Source: JBFWYO01 sp050186335 (GTDB lineage: Bacteria; Pseudomonadota; Alphaproteobacteria; Bin65). From it: a stretch of DNA of 41,226 nt. Under the pieces are notes generated by a model, which made no database searches, was not told where the DNA came from, and was given only the letters and a program-made list of their open reading frames with translations. The position numbers and the translations under genes were made by a program. The stretch covers positions 1 through 41,226 of the forward strand of contig JBFWYO010000041.1 in the NCBI GenBank assembly GCA_050186335.1, given 5' to 3'. Position 1 is the stretch's first letter. Each line of letters starts with the position of its first letter. This document shows positions 15,704-24,361 of this stretch, piece by piece.

Positions 15704-16504
15704 TCACCGGGGGATCGAGAGGGAGATGATCTTATAGCGTCGCTCCGCCAGGAAGATGAGCACGCTGATGAACACGATGTAGCAGGTCGAAAACGCCGCC
15801 GGCGTCGGGTCGAGATTCTGGCTGATGTAGTTGAACAACTCGATCGGCAGGGTGGTCAGCTGCCCGCGCACCAGGAAGATGCTGATCGGATAATTGTCGA
15901 AGCTGATCAGGAACGCGAACAGGAAACCGCTGACCATGCCCGGCATCAGTTGCGGCAAGGTGACCGTGCGGAACACCTGCCACGGGCCGGCGCCCAGGCT
16001 CGATGCGGCTTCTTCGAGGCTCGGGTTCGACAGGGTCAGCGAGGCGACCATGGTGCGGATCGGATATGCCATCACCAGCACCAGATGGCCGATCAACAGG
16101 CTGTACCAGGTGAACGAGATGCCGATCAGGATGAAGAACTGGATCAGCGCGATGCCGATCGCCACCACCGGCAGCGTGATCGGCGAGAGTAGGAAGGCGG
16201 TCAGCGCCGGCTTGAACGGGAACGGCAGCCTGACGATGGCGAGCGCGGCGCCGATGCCGAGCACGGTTGCCAGCGCCGCGGTCGCCGCGGCGATGCCCAG
16301 GCTGATCAGCGTGGCGCTCGCGATCTGGTTGATCTTGGCGATATTCTCGAACCAGCGCAGCGAGAAGCTGGTCGGCGGAAACTCGATGAACTGGGTGCCG
16401 CCAAACGAAACGATGGCGGTGAACAGCACCGGAATCACCAGGAAGCTGAACGCCGTCCAGCCGACGGCGCCGATCGTGCGGCGATAGGAGCGCGCTTCAA
16501 ACAT
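15704..16504 (-). CDS. ABC transporter permease, spermidine/putrescine type (PotC-like)
   Basis: 266 residues with about six membrane helices. The EAA coupling loop is EAASSLGAGPWQVFRTVTLPQLMPG in the C-terminal half, followed by SFDNYPISIFL, where PotC-type proteins have the SFDDxxxS motif. The start overlaps the end of the first permease by 8 bp. It should form the channel heterodimer with the 16497-17396 product in the inner membrane. Confidence 0.92.
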   Translation of the reverse strand: MFEARSYRRTIGAVGWTAFSFLVIPVLFTAIVSFGGTQFIEFPPTSFSLRWFENIAKINQIASATLISLGIAAATAALATVLGIGAALAIVRLPFPFKPALTAFLLSPITLPVVAIGIALIQFFILIGISFTWYSLLIGHLVLVMAYPIRTMVASLTLSNPSLEEAASSLGAGPWQVFRTVTLPQLMPGMVSGFLFAFLISFDNYPISIFLVRGQLTTLPIELFNYISQNLDPTPAAFSTCYIVFISVLIFLAERRYKIISLSIPR

Positions 16505-17396
16505 CGGTGCGGAACAATTTGCGAATCGCCAGCCCGTACAGGAAGACGATGGTGAACGTGATCAACGTCAGCACGACGATCATGGCCGAGCCGTATGGAA
16601 AATTGAGCTGGATCAGGAACTGCTCGGCGGCGATCTGCGAGATCATCGCGGTCGCCGGCGAGCCCAGCATCAGGGGCGTGACGAACGCGCTCATGCAGAT
16701 CGCGAACGACAGCGTGGTGCCGCCGAAAATCCCCGCGATCGACAGCGGCAGCACGATGTTGCCGAGCGCCCTGAACGGCGCCGCGCCGAGCGACTGCGCG
16801 GCTTCGCCGTAGGACGCCGGAATCCGCAGCAGCGCGCCGTAGATCGGCAGGATCATGAACGGCAGGCAGTAATGCACCAGCGCCACGATGGTGGCCGCCT
16901 CGCTGTAGACGATGCGCTGCGGCCGGTCGACCAGGCCGAGGCCGAGCAGCAGCTTGTTGACCGGGCCGGCGTCCGCCAGCATCACCAGCCAGCCGTAATT
17001 GCGCACGATCAAGCTCGAGGCGAGCGAAACGAAGATCGCGATCAGGATGAACGTGCGCAGCCGCGGCCGCGTCTGCAGCAGCAGCAACGCCAGCGGATAC
17101 GCGAGCAGAAACGTGATCGCGGTCGCGATCAGCGACAGCCGCAGGGTCCGCTCGAGGCCGCGGTAGCTGCGGCCGTTGTCGGCCACGCGTTCGTATTGTT
17201 TTGCCGTCAGTCCGGTCTGCACGCTGTCGCTCGGCGACGGCTTCAGGCTTTCGCCGACCATGTGGCCGAGCGGCACGGCGTAGAAGATCGCCAGAAAGAC
17301 CAGCAGCGGCGCAAGCAGGCTGAGCGCCGGTAGATACCGTCGCCAGCCGGCCCGCGCCGCTGCCGAATACGCGATGGCGGTCGCTTTAACCGCCAT
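16497..17396 (-). CDS. ABC transporter permease, spermidine/putrescine type (PotB-like)
   Basis: 299 residues. After a short basic N-terminus comes a first membrane helix (LLAPLLVFLAIFYAVPLGHMV). A periplasmic stretch follows, then five more helices, with the EAA loop EAAQSLGAAPFRALGNIVLPLS. The large first periplasmic loop is typical of PotB. The ATG at 17396 lies 7 bp after the binding-protein stop, so the genes are one transcript. Confidence 0.92.
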   Translation of the reverse strand: MAVKATAIAYSAAARAGWRRYLPALSLLAPLLVFLAIFYAVPLGHMVGESLKPSPSDSVQTGLTAKQYERVADNGRSYRGLERTLRLSLIATAITFLLAYPLALLLLQTRPRLRTFILIAIFVSLASSLIVRNYGWLVMLADAGPVNKLLLGLGLVDRPQRIVYSEAATIVALVHYCLPFMILPIYGALLRIPASYGEAAQSLGAAPFRALGNIVLPLSIAGIFGGTTLSFAICMSAFVTPLMLGSPATAMISQIAAEQFLIQLNFPYGSAMIVVLTLITFTIVFLYGLAIRKLFRTDV

Positions 17397-17403
17397 TGCC
17401 GCC

Positions 17404-18489
17404 TCAGCCGAACACGTTGTTCCACATGTCGGTCAGTTTCGGGCGCTGTTCGGACAGGAACTTCCAGTCTGCGTAGGTGATGTTTTCCGGCGGTCCCAGC
17501 AGCTCGATCGTGCGCGCCGACGGATTGACTTCCTTATGTCCGGCCCGCGCGCGCAGCACGCTGTCGATCTTCGACTGCAGATCCTTGCCGATGCTCAGAT
17601 TGGTGTAGACCTCGGCCAGTTCGACGTTCTTCGCCTTGGCCGGCATGTTCATGCCGACCACTTCGCCGTGCTTGCCTTCCTTGAGATTCGTCGCCGGCGC
17701 GATCGGCGCGCCGCCGTCGATGATCGGGTTGATGAAGATGCCGTAGAATCCGACCAGCGGTACCTGGCCCGATTGCAGCATCTGGATCGCCTGCGGTGCG
17801 CCGGTATATACGACGGCGCCGTTCTCCTTCAGCTTGGCCAGATGCCGGATGCCGGCTTCGAGCTCGTACTGCGCTTCCTTGAACGGTTTGCCGGTGGCGA
17901 TCTGCGCCGCGCTGGTCACCATGCGCACGCCGCTGTTCCAGGTGATCGGCGGAAACGCAGCACGGCCCTTGTTCTTGGGATCCCACAGATCGGCCCATGC
18001 CGTGGGCGCCTGCTTCTGCTGGTTGGTGTTGAAATAGATCGTGTGCATGGCGTCGACCACGCCGGCCGAGAAATTGTCCGCCAATTTAAATTCGTCGCGC
18101 AGCATCGCAAAGTTGGGGATGTTCTTCGGGTTGTGCGCGCGCAGCAGGCCTTCCTTGGCGGCCAGGAATACGCCGGCCTCGGAAAACTGCATCAAGTCGG
18201 GTGGGTTGTCCTTCTGGGTCTTCAGCATCGCCAGCATGTTGGCGGTAACCGATTGCTGGACGTTCAGCTTGGCGCCGGTCTGCTTCTCGAACACCGGGTT
18301 CAGGTGATCGATCCATAGTTTCGCCAGCAGGCCCTGATTGAGAATGACGGTCAATTCACCGGCCGCGCGGGCCTTGGTGGTGACCCACGGCGCGGCGAAC
18401 GCCACAGCGCCGACGGCGGCCGAGGTCTTGATGAATTGCCGCCGGCTCGAATTCTGCAACTTGGATGGGTGACGCGATTTTGGATGCAT
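17404..18489 (-). CDS. Tat-exported extracellular solute-binding protein (family 1, PotD/FbpA-like)
   Basis: 361 residues from the ATG at 18489, which has GGAGG 7 nt upstream. The N-terminus has a twin-arginine motif SRRQFIK (15-21), a hydrophobic stretch and ARA cleavage near residue 42, so it is exported folded. The mature part opens GELTVILNQGLLAKLWIDHL and FEKQTGAKLNVQQ, the two-lobed type II fold of PotD/iron-binding proteins. Later, NPIIDGGAPIAPATNLKEG and EVYTNLSIGKDLQSKI match the hinge and helix 2 regions. Longer starts into the spacer have no signal peptide. It is the receptor of the importer and first gene of the run that ends in the hydratase. The ligand is unknown; a nitrile, amine or amide is suggested only by the enzyme neighbours. 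Confidence 0.9.
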   Translation of the reverse strand: MHPKSRHPSKLQNSSRRQFIKTSAAVGAVAFAAPWVTTKARAAGELTVILNQGLLAKLWIDHLNPVFEKQTGAKLNVQQSVTANMLAMLKTQKDNPPDLMQFSEAGVFLAAKEGLLRAHNPKNIPNFAMLRDEFKLADNFSAGVVDAMHTIYFNTNQQKQAPTAWADLWDPKNKGRAAFPPITWNSGVRMVTSAAQIATGKPFKEAQYELEAGIRHLAKLKENGAVVYTGAPQAIQMLQSGQVPLVGFYGIFINPIIDGGAPIAPATNLKEGKHGEVVGMNMPAKAKNVELAEVYTNLSIGKDLQSKIDSVLRARAGHKEVNPSARTIELLGPPENITYADWKFLSEQRPKLTDMWNNVFG

Positions 18490-18541
18490 TTTATGCCTCC
18501 GGTGAGGGGTTGAAGCCCGAAAACGCCGAACCAACTTGGTA

Positions 18542-18579
18542 ATTGTATACAATCTTCCCGCTCGGCGGTCGGGTGTCAA
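18542..18579 (-). promoter_or_regulatory. Promoter with GntR/FCD operator ATTGTATACAAT
   Basis: ATTGTATACAAT at 18542-18553 is a perfect 12-bp palindrome of the GTATAC class bound by FCD-type GntR proteins. On the minus strand a consensus TTGACA lies at 18579-18574. A -10 at 17-bp spacing would fall at 18556-18551, overlapped by the palindrome, an arrangement suited to repression. It lies 53 bp before the binding-protein ATG. The regulator encoded at 19390-20127 is the obvious candidate. Confidence 0.65.
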
Positions 18580-18616
18580 CGCTGAATCTGCGCCTGTAAT
18601 GGGCTTGCACGACGCC

Positions 18617-19375
18617 TTAGGCGGTTTGCGCCATGTACCGTGTCGCAGTCCAACCGCCGTCGACGACGATGGTCTGGCCGGTGATGAAACTTGCGTCGGT
18701 CGAACACAGGAACCGCACCGTGCCGGCAATGTCTTCCGGCGTGCCGGCGCGACCCAGCGGCGTCTGGCCGATCGTCATGGCCCGGAATCGCGCGTTACTC
18801 GCCAGGCGCCCGGCGGTGGCTGCGGTCGCGATCAACCCCGGCGCCACGGCATTGATGCGCACCCCGGCCGGCGAATAATCGGCGGCCATCTGATGGGTGA
18901 GCCCCAATATCGCGGCTTTTGCCGCGGAGTAGGGCGCACTGCCTGGAAAACCGACAAAACCGAAGATCGATGCGATGTTGACGATGCTGCGGCCGTGCCC
19001 GGTCGTGGCCGCGATGAAATCCCGCGATAGGCGAAACACGCTGCGGAAGTTTATGTCCATGTAGCGATCGAACACGTCGTCGGGGGTTTCGACCGCGCTC
19101 GAAGCGTTGCCCATCCCGGCGTTGTTGATGAGATGCTGCGGCGCGCCGAAGTTCCTGTCGCACGCCGCGAAAATCGCGTTCGGCGCCTCGGCTGCACAAA
19201 TATCTTGAACCAACGATGCGAATACGCCGCCGCCCGTCGATTGGTGCGCGGTTTCGGCCAGGCCGTCGCCGCTTCGATCGACGCCCAGCACGTTGAACCC
19301 GTCGCGCACGAAACGCTTGGCAATGGCTTGGCCGATGCCGGAACCGGCGCCGGTAACGATGACGTTTTCGCCCAT
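18617..19375 (-). CDS. Short-chain dehydrogenase/reductase (classical SDR)
   Basis: 252 residues, the standard classical SDR size. TGAGSGIG at 8-15 is the cofactor loop, NNAG at 84-87, Ser136, and the catalytic pair Tyr149-x3-Lys153 in APYSAAKAA. An aspartate at the end of the second strand (VLGVDRSG) suggests NAD rather than NADP. The C-terminal FITGQTIVVDGGW is typical. It starts 14 bp after the GntR stop, so both are likely on one transcript. It lies upstream of the transporter promoter. It could oxidise an alcohol formed from the imported compound; the substrate is not predictable. Confidence 0.9.
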   Translation of the reverse strand: MGENVIVTGAGSGIGQAIAKRFVRDGFNVLGVDRSGDGLAETAHQSTGGGVFASLVQDICAAEAPNAIFAACDRNFGAPQHLINNAGMGNASSAVETPDDVFDRYMDINFRSVFRLSRDFIAATTGHGRSIVNIASIFGFVGFPGSAPYSAAKAAILGLTHQMAADYSPAGVRINAVAPGLIATAATAGRLASNARFRAMTIGQTPLGRAGTPEDIAGTVRFLCSTDASFITGQTIVVDGGWTATRYMAQTA

Positions 19376-19389
19376 GGAAATCTCTCCGA

Positions 19390-20127
19390 CTATTTCTTTC
19401 TGGCCAGCCGCGGTGTCTGCACCGGCAAGTCCGATACCCGCGGCAGGGCCGCATCCGCGCCGCCCTGATAATTCACGATCAGATGATCGCGCACGACCTG
19501 GCTCATGAAATAGACGTGCTCGCGCATGATGGCGCCGGCGCGTTCGGGCTGACGCTGCCGAATCGCATCGAGCACGCGGTGATGGTCGTCGTGCGAACGC
19601 TGGATCAGCCAGTAATCGTGCCACAGGATGATGCGGTCCGAGACCAGCGGGATGCGCCTTGTCTGCAGCACCAGTTCGGCGGTCGTGCTGCTGCCGCTGC
19701 CGCGGATGATGCCTTGGTGAAAGCGGGCGTTCATCGCGCGATAGTCCGGCAGGTCGGCCGGATCCAAGACCCCTTTGGCCAGGATACGGTCGCCGACCTT
19801 GAGCGAATCTTCGAGCGCTTCGAGCAGCGCTCCGGTCATGCCGCGCGCGGCGCACTGCGAGGCCGCGTACGCCTCCAACACGGACCGTACCTGGTAGACA
19901 TCGACAATGTCGTCGATGCTGAAACTGCGCACCTGATAGCCGCGCTTCGGCACATAGCTCAGCAGCCCTTCGGTCTCCAGCGTGGCCAGCGCCGCGCGAA
20001 TCGGCGTGCGCGACACCTGCAGCTTTTCGGCCAGGGGAATTTCCTGCAGATGCGTGCCCGGCGCCAATTCGCCCTCCAGGATGAAGGTGCGAAGTTCTTC
20101 GGCGACCGATTGGGAACGTGTGCGCAT
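19390..20127 (-). CDS. GntR-family transcriptional regulator, FCD subfamily (second paralogue)
   Basis: 245 residues from the ATG at 20127 (GGAAGG upstream). The winged helix includes EIPLAEKLQVSRTPIRAAL and the wing KRGYQVRSF. The helical FCD domain follows with NARFHQGIIRG, DDHHRVLDAI and MREHVYF supplying putative metal ligands. It closely parallels the 2042-2764 protein across its length (for example QEIPLAEKL against QEVPLSEKL, RIPLVSDRIILWHDY against AIPLVSTRVIHWFDF). It is divergent from the hydantoinase genes, with several GTATAC-like dyads between. It probably controls itself, the SDR, the hydantoinase pair and the hydratase transporter. Confidence 0.92.
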   Translation of the reverse strand: MRTRSQSVAEELRTFILEGELAPGTHLQEIPLAEKLQVSRTPIRAALATLETEGLLSYVPKRGYQVRSFSIDDIVDVYQVRSVLEAYAASQCAARGMTGALLEALEDSLKVGDRILAKGVLDPADLPDYRAMNARFHQGIIRGSGSSTTAELVLQTRRIPLVSDRIILWHDYWLIQRSHDDHHRVLDAIRQRQPERAGAIMREHVYFMSQVVRDHLIVNYQGGADAALPRVSDLPVQTPRLARKK

Positions 20128-20182
20128 GGCCTTCCGCCCGGTTTGACAGCCTGGATCGATGCTCACTCTATCATCGGGAATC

Positions 20183-20210
20183 ATGCATACAAGATAGTAT
20201 TCAAGAATAC
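20183..20210. promoter_or_regulatory. Cluster of GTAT/ATAC dyads upstream of the GntR gene
   Basis: ATGCATACAA at 20183-20192 is followed by GTATTC-AA-GAATAC (inverted repeat, 20197-20210). They lie 56-83 bp before the GntR start, so an autoregulatory or shared operator is plausible. Confidence 0.4.
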
Positions 20211-20301
20211 ATAGACTTTGAGCCGAATCGGCGTATGGCCCGGCTACTTGTCGAGTTTTCCAGAATTATGTGCGTAATTTGGTCGCTGCCGGAGAAAGCA
20301 G

Positions 20302-20332
20302 TTGCCGGTGTGCTCGAAGTATATGTATACAT
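20302..20332 (+). promoter_or_regulatory. Probable hydantoinase promoter with ATGTATACAT operator
   Basis: ATGTATACAT at 20323-20332 is a perfect 10-bp palindrome with the same GTATAC core as the one at 18542. A weak -35 (TTGCCG, 20302-20307) and an overlapping -10 candidate (TATACA, 20326-20331) are 18 bp apart, so the operator would cover the -10. It lies 46 bp before the hydantoinase B ATG. Confidence 0.5.
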
Positions 20333-20378
20333 GTTTGCGAAGCGATGGCGATCATGATCGCCGCGGAGGAAACCGTTC

Positions 20379-22217
20379 ATGGCAGTCAAACAGGCGCAAC
20401 GCGGGCGCACGGCCAAGGGCGCGGCCCGGCATAAACCCGGGCGCGCCGCGCGGCGCATCGATCCGATCGTGCGCGAAGTGGTGAAAGGCGCGTTGCGCGC
20501 GCTGCAGGCGGAAATGGAGGCGTTGATCGAACGCACCGCCATGTCGCCGTTCATCCGCGAGAAGAAGGACTATTTCGCCGGCGTGTTCGACCAAGACGGC
20601 CAGTTGATCGTCGGCACCAACATTCCCGTATTCGGCGATTTGATCCGCCCGCTGTTCGAACGCTTCCCGGCCGAGACGATGAAGCCGGGCGACATCTATT
20701 GGTACAACGATTGCTACGGCTCGAAGGGCGGCGTGTCGCACACGCCCGACCAGGTGTTCGTGGCGCCGATTTTCGTCGACGGCAAGCTGTCCGCGTTCAT
20801 TCAGTCCTGGGCGCATTTTTCCGACGTCGGTGGGATGCGTCCGGGATCGCTGTCGCCCGATGCGACCGATATTTTCCAGGAAGGCACCATGGTGCCGCCG
20901 GTGCGGCTGTATGCCGCCGGGGTCTACAATGAGGACGCGTTCCGCATCTTTCAGCGCAACTCGCGCTATCCGGACATGGTGCTCGGCGACACGCGCGCGT
21001 CGGTCGCGGCCGTGCGGCTCGGCGAACGGCGCATCCTGGAAATCTTCGCACGCTACGGCCGCGCCGGCGTGCGCGGCGTGTTTGCGTCGCTGATCGCAGA
21101 AACCGAAGCCGCGGTGCGTCGCCGCCTGGCGAAAATATTTCCGCGCGGCACATACAGCTTCGCCGATTACGTCGACACCGACGGCCACGGCAGCGGGCCG
21201 TTCGCGGTGCGCCTGGATCTGACGTCGGACGGGCGCAGGTTCAAGCTCGACGCCACGCGCAGCGACGACCAGGCCAAGGGTCCGATCAACTACCTGATGC
21301 ATCCGGATGTTCCGAACATGATTTTCGGCATCTACCTGCTGTCGTTCGAGCGCGACACGATGCTCAACCAGGGTGCGGCGCGCGCGCTCGATGGGGTGAC
21401 GCTGCGGCCGGGCAGCATCCTGCAGCCGATCTCGCCGGCCGCGCTTGGCCAGCGCGGCGTGACCCTCGTGCGCGTGATCAGTTCCTGCTGCGGCCTGATC
21501 GGCCTGGCAACCGACGGGCAGTGCGTCGCGGCCAGCAACGTCTACGGGCTTTATTACATGCGCGGCCGCAAGGATTCCGGCGAGCCGTTCCTGCTCACCG
21601 ACGGCGTCGCCGTCGGCAACGGCGCGCGTCCCTTCGCTGACGGTATCGATGCGGTCTATTTCGTGGCGCAGGAAAACTATCCCGCCGAGTTTCTCGACAT
21701 CAGCTATCCGGTCCGTCTGCTGCGCTACGAAATCAACTGCGATTCCGCCGGCCCCGGCCGCTGGCGCGGCGGCGCCGGCGTTATCCGCGAGCTCGAGCTG
21801 CTGGCCGACGAGGCGGTGCTGTCCAATCGCATCGACGCCAACGACTACCCGCCGTGGGGCATTGCCGGCGGCTTGAACGGCGGCATCGGCCGTTGCGTCA
21901 TCAATCCGGGCCGGCCGAACGAGCGCGTCCTGCCGCCCCTGGCGGATGGCACGATTTTGAAGCGCGGCGACGTGTTTCGCATGGAAACCGGTGGCGGCGG
22001 CGGGTGGGGCCATCCGTTCGACCGTGAAGCCGAACGCGTGCATCTGGACGTGCTCGGCGGGTTCGTCAGCCGGGAAAGCGCCGAACGCGATTATGGCGTC
22101 GTGCTCAAAGGCGATGCGTTGGAACTCGATATCGAAGCCACCGCCGCGCGTCGGCGCGATGGCCGCCAGCCCGCCAAACTGTTTCACCGCGGCACGTATA
22201 CGGAGCGCTTCGAATGA
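20379..22217 (+). CDS. Hydantoinase B / oxoprolinase-type subunit (HyuB family)
   Basis: 612 residues; the ATG at 20379 follows GCGGAGGA. After a basic 27-residue leader (many Arg/Lys) the HyuB domain starts with DPIVREVVKGALRALQAEMEALIERTAMSPFIREKKDYFAGVFD. It continues with GDIYWYNDCYGSKGGVSHTPDQVF and ends in a G-rich METGGGGGWGHPFDRE stretch conserved in the family. HyuB forms complexes with HyuA to open cyclic amides (N-methylhydantoin, 5-oxoproline, caprolactam) or carboxylate ketones, at ATP cost. Which of these applies is not decided. It overlaps hyuA by ATGA. Confidence 0.92.
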   Translation: MAVKQAQRGRTAKGAARHKPGRAARRIDPIVREVVKGALRALQAEMEALIERTAMSPFIREKKDYFAGVFDQDGQLIVGTNIPVFGDLIRPLFERFPAETMKPGDIYWYNDCYGSKGGVSHTPDQVFVAPIFVDGKLSAFIQSWAHFSDVGGMRPGSLSPDATDIFQEGTMVPPVRLYAAGVYNEDAFRIFQRNSRYPDMVLGDTRASVAAVRLGERRILEIFARYGRAGVRGVFASLIAETEAAVRRRLAKIFPRGTYSFADYVDTDGHGSGPFAVRLDLTSDGRRFKLDATRSDDQAKGPINYLMHPDVPNMIFGIYLLSFERDTMLNQGAARALDGVTLRPGSILQPISPAALGQRGVTLVRVISSCCGLIGLATDGQCVAASNVYGLYYMRGRKDSGEPFLLTDGVAVGNGARPFADGIDAVYFVAQENYPAEFLDISYPVRLLRYEINCDSAGPGRWRGGAGVIRELELLADEAVLSNRIDANDYPPWGIAGGLNGGIGRCVINPGRPNERVLPPLADGTILKRGDVFRMETGGGGGWGHPFDREAERVHLDVLGGFVSRESAERDYGVVLKGDALELDIEATAARRRDGRQPAKLFHRGTYTERFE

Positions 22218-24328
22218 ACACGATGCTGCGCAACAAGCCGAAAGCGCTGCGTCGCGGGCGGGCCGGCGTGTCAGCGTCCAAAGCGTCGGTCGTGATCGGT
22301 ATCGATGTCGGTGGTACTTTCACCGATATCGTACTCATGGACTCGTCGACCGGCCGCGTTGCCACGGCCAAGGTGCCGACCACACCGGAAGATCAATCGA
22401 TCGGTTTCGTCGACGGAATTCGCCGAATCTTGGCGCAGAACGGCATCGCGCCGGAGGCCGTGGCGCAAATATTCCACGGCACGACCGTTGCCACCAACGT
22501 CATCCTCGAAGGCAAAGGCGCGGCCGCCGCGTTGATCACCAACCGCGGTTTTCGGCATGTGCTGGAAATCGGTCGGCACGATATTCCGCGCAAAGCGAAT
22601 ATGTTTTCGTGGATCAAGCCGACGCGGCCGGTGCATCCCAAGGATATTTACGAAATCGAGGGCCGTATCGAGCCGGACGGCTCGGAACTGCGGCCGCTGG
22701 ACGAAGCCGAGATCGCGGCGCTCGCCGAAAAGCTGCGCGCGCGCGGCCAGCGCACCGTCGCCGTCTGCCTTATGCACGCCTACGCCAATCCGGCGCATGA
22801 AAAGCGCGTGCGCGAAATCGTTCTAAGCAAGCTGCCGGATGCGCTGCTGTCGATCTCGTCGGAAATCCTGCCGGTGTTCCGCGAATACGAACGCGCGATG
22901 GCGACGATCCTCAACGTCTACGTCATGCCGTCGGTTGCGTCGTATGTGACCCGGCTCGAACAGCGCACGGCGACGGCGGGCATCAAGGCGCCGCTGCTGT
23001 TGATGAAATCCAGCGGCGGCGTGACCGGCACCGAAACGGTCCGCCGGGAGCCGGTGCAGACCGCGCTGTCCGGGCCGGCCGCCGGCGTCATCGGTGCCGC
23101 GCAGATCGGCGTTGCCGCGGGTCTGCCGAATCTCATATCCATCGATATCGGCGGCACCTCGGCCGACGTGTGCCTGATTCGCGACGGCCAGCACGCCGTC
23201 ACCACGCGCGGGCGCATCGGCGATTGGCCGCTGCAGACGCCGATGATCGATATCACCACCATCGGCGCCGGCGGCGGCTCGATTGCGCGCGTGTCGCCCG
23301 GCGGCGGCTTGGCCGTCGGCCCGGAGAGCGCCGGCGCCGTCCCGGGTCCCGCCTGTTACGGCCGCGGCGCCACCGAACCGACGGTGACCGACGCCCATCT
23401 TGTGCTTGGGCGGCTGTGCCCTGCCTTGCTTGACGATGCGTTCCCGCTCGATCGCGATGCGGCGCGCGATGTCGTTCGGCGCCGTGTCGCCGAGCCGCTG
23501 GGTATTTCCGTCGAGCGCGCGGCCGAAGGCATCCTGGAAGTCGTCGATCACGCCATGGTCGGCGCCATCAGGCTGGTCTCGGTCGAACGCGGCTTCGATC
23601 CGCGCGATTTCGCGCTGCTCGCGTTCGGCGGCGCCGGGCCGCTGCACGGCGGCGCGCTCGCGCGCCTGCTCGGCATGCAAACCATCATCATTCCGCCGGC
23701 GCCCGGCGTGTTGTCGGCATATGGCTTGCTGGTCGCCGACATCCGCAACGACCTTTCGCGCACCTGTTTCGAGCCGCCGCCGAACTACGATCTCGACCGC
23801 ATCAGGGCCACGCTGGCCGATCTGGAGCGTCAGGCGAAAGAATGGCTGATCGCCGAACAAGTGCCGGCGGCCGATCGCGAAACCACCTGGCACGCCAGCT
23901 TCCGCTATGCCCACCAAGGCTTCGAACTGACCGTGCCCTGGTCCGGCAAGTCGGTCGTGCAAGCCAAGCTGCGCGAAACCATCGACCGGTTCCATCGCCT
24001 GCACGAGCAGCTCTACACGTTCTCGCAAACCGACACGCCGGTCGAGCTGGTCACGCTGCATGTCACCGCCACCGGTCACCTCAAGCGACCGCGGGCCTTC
24101 GCGCGTTCGGCTGCGGCGAAAATCAAACCCACGCCGATCGGGCGGCAGACCATGCACGTCGGCGGACGTAATTTCGCAGCGCCGATCTATCAGCGCGCGC
24201 ATCTCGCGGTCGGCGCCAAGGTGCGCGGGCCGGCGATAGTCGCCCAACTCGACGCAACGACGGTTCTACTGCCCGGCCAAGTGGGCTCGGTCCACTCATC
24301 CGGGGCATTGATCGTGACCGAGACATGA
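22214..24328 (+). CDS. Hydantoinase A / oxoprolinase-type ATP-dependent subunit (HyuA family)
   Basis: 704 residues. The acetate-kinase/Hsp70-type phosphate loop is IGIDVGGTFTDIVLMD near residues 28-43. HGTTVATNVILEGKG follows, and the second actin-like half contains SIDIGGTSADVCLI. GAGGGSIARV and GPGPACYGRGATEPTVTDA-like sequences (VPGPACYGRGATEPTVTDAHLVLG region) are hallmark HyuA motifs. The C-terminal third holds the HyuA C domain, ending QLDATTVLLPGQ. It would phosphorylate or ATP-activate the substrate for HyuB. The start overlaps hyuB by ATGA; a binding protein follows after 33 bp. In context it might act downstream of an amide made by the hydratase, but that link is inference. Confidence 0.93.
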   Translation: MNTMLRNKPKALRRGRAGVSASKASVVIGIDVGGTFTDIVLMDSSTGRVATAKVPTTPEDQSIGFVDGIRRILAQNGIAPEAVAQIFHGTTVATNVILEGKGAAAALITNRGFRHVLEIGRHDIPRKANMFSWIKPTRPVHPKDIYEIEGRIEPDGSELRPLDEAEIAALAEKLRARGQRTVAVCLMHAYANPAHEKRVREIVLSKLPDALLSISSEILPVFREYERAMATILNVYVMPSVASYVTRLEQRTATAGIKAPLLLMKSSGGVTGTETVRREPVQTALSGPAAGVIGAAQIGVAAGLPNLISIDIGGTSADVCLIRDGQHAVTTRGRIGDWPLQTPMIDITTIGAGGGSIARVSPGGGLAVGPESAGAVPGPACYGRGATEPTVTDAHLVLGRLCPALLDDAFPLDRDAARDVVRRRVAEPLGISVERAAEGILEVVDHAMVGAIRLVSVERGFDPRDFALLAFGGAGPLHGGALARLLGMQTIIIPPAPGVLSAYGLLVADIRNDLSRTCFEPPPNYDLDRIRATLADLERQAKEWLIAEQVPAADRETTWHASFRYAHQGFELTVPWSGKSVVQAKLRETIDRFHRLHEQLYTFSQTDTPVELVTLHVTATGHLKRPRAFARSAAAKIKPTPIGRQTMHVGGRNFAAPIYQRAHLAVGAKVRGPAIVAQLDATTVLLPGQVGSVHSSGALIVTET

Positions 24329-24361
24329 AACACGGCAAAAGAACTCACTGGAGGATCGACC

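Noticed and set aside
20352..22187. 611-codon minus-strand frame opposite hydantoinase B
   Set aside because: It is a mirror of the HyuB gene; HyuB has an upstream ribosome site, ATGA coupling to HyuA and full family motifs.
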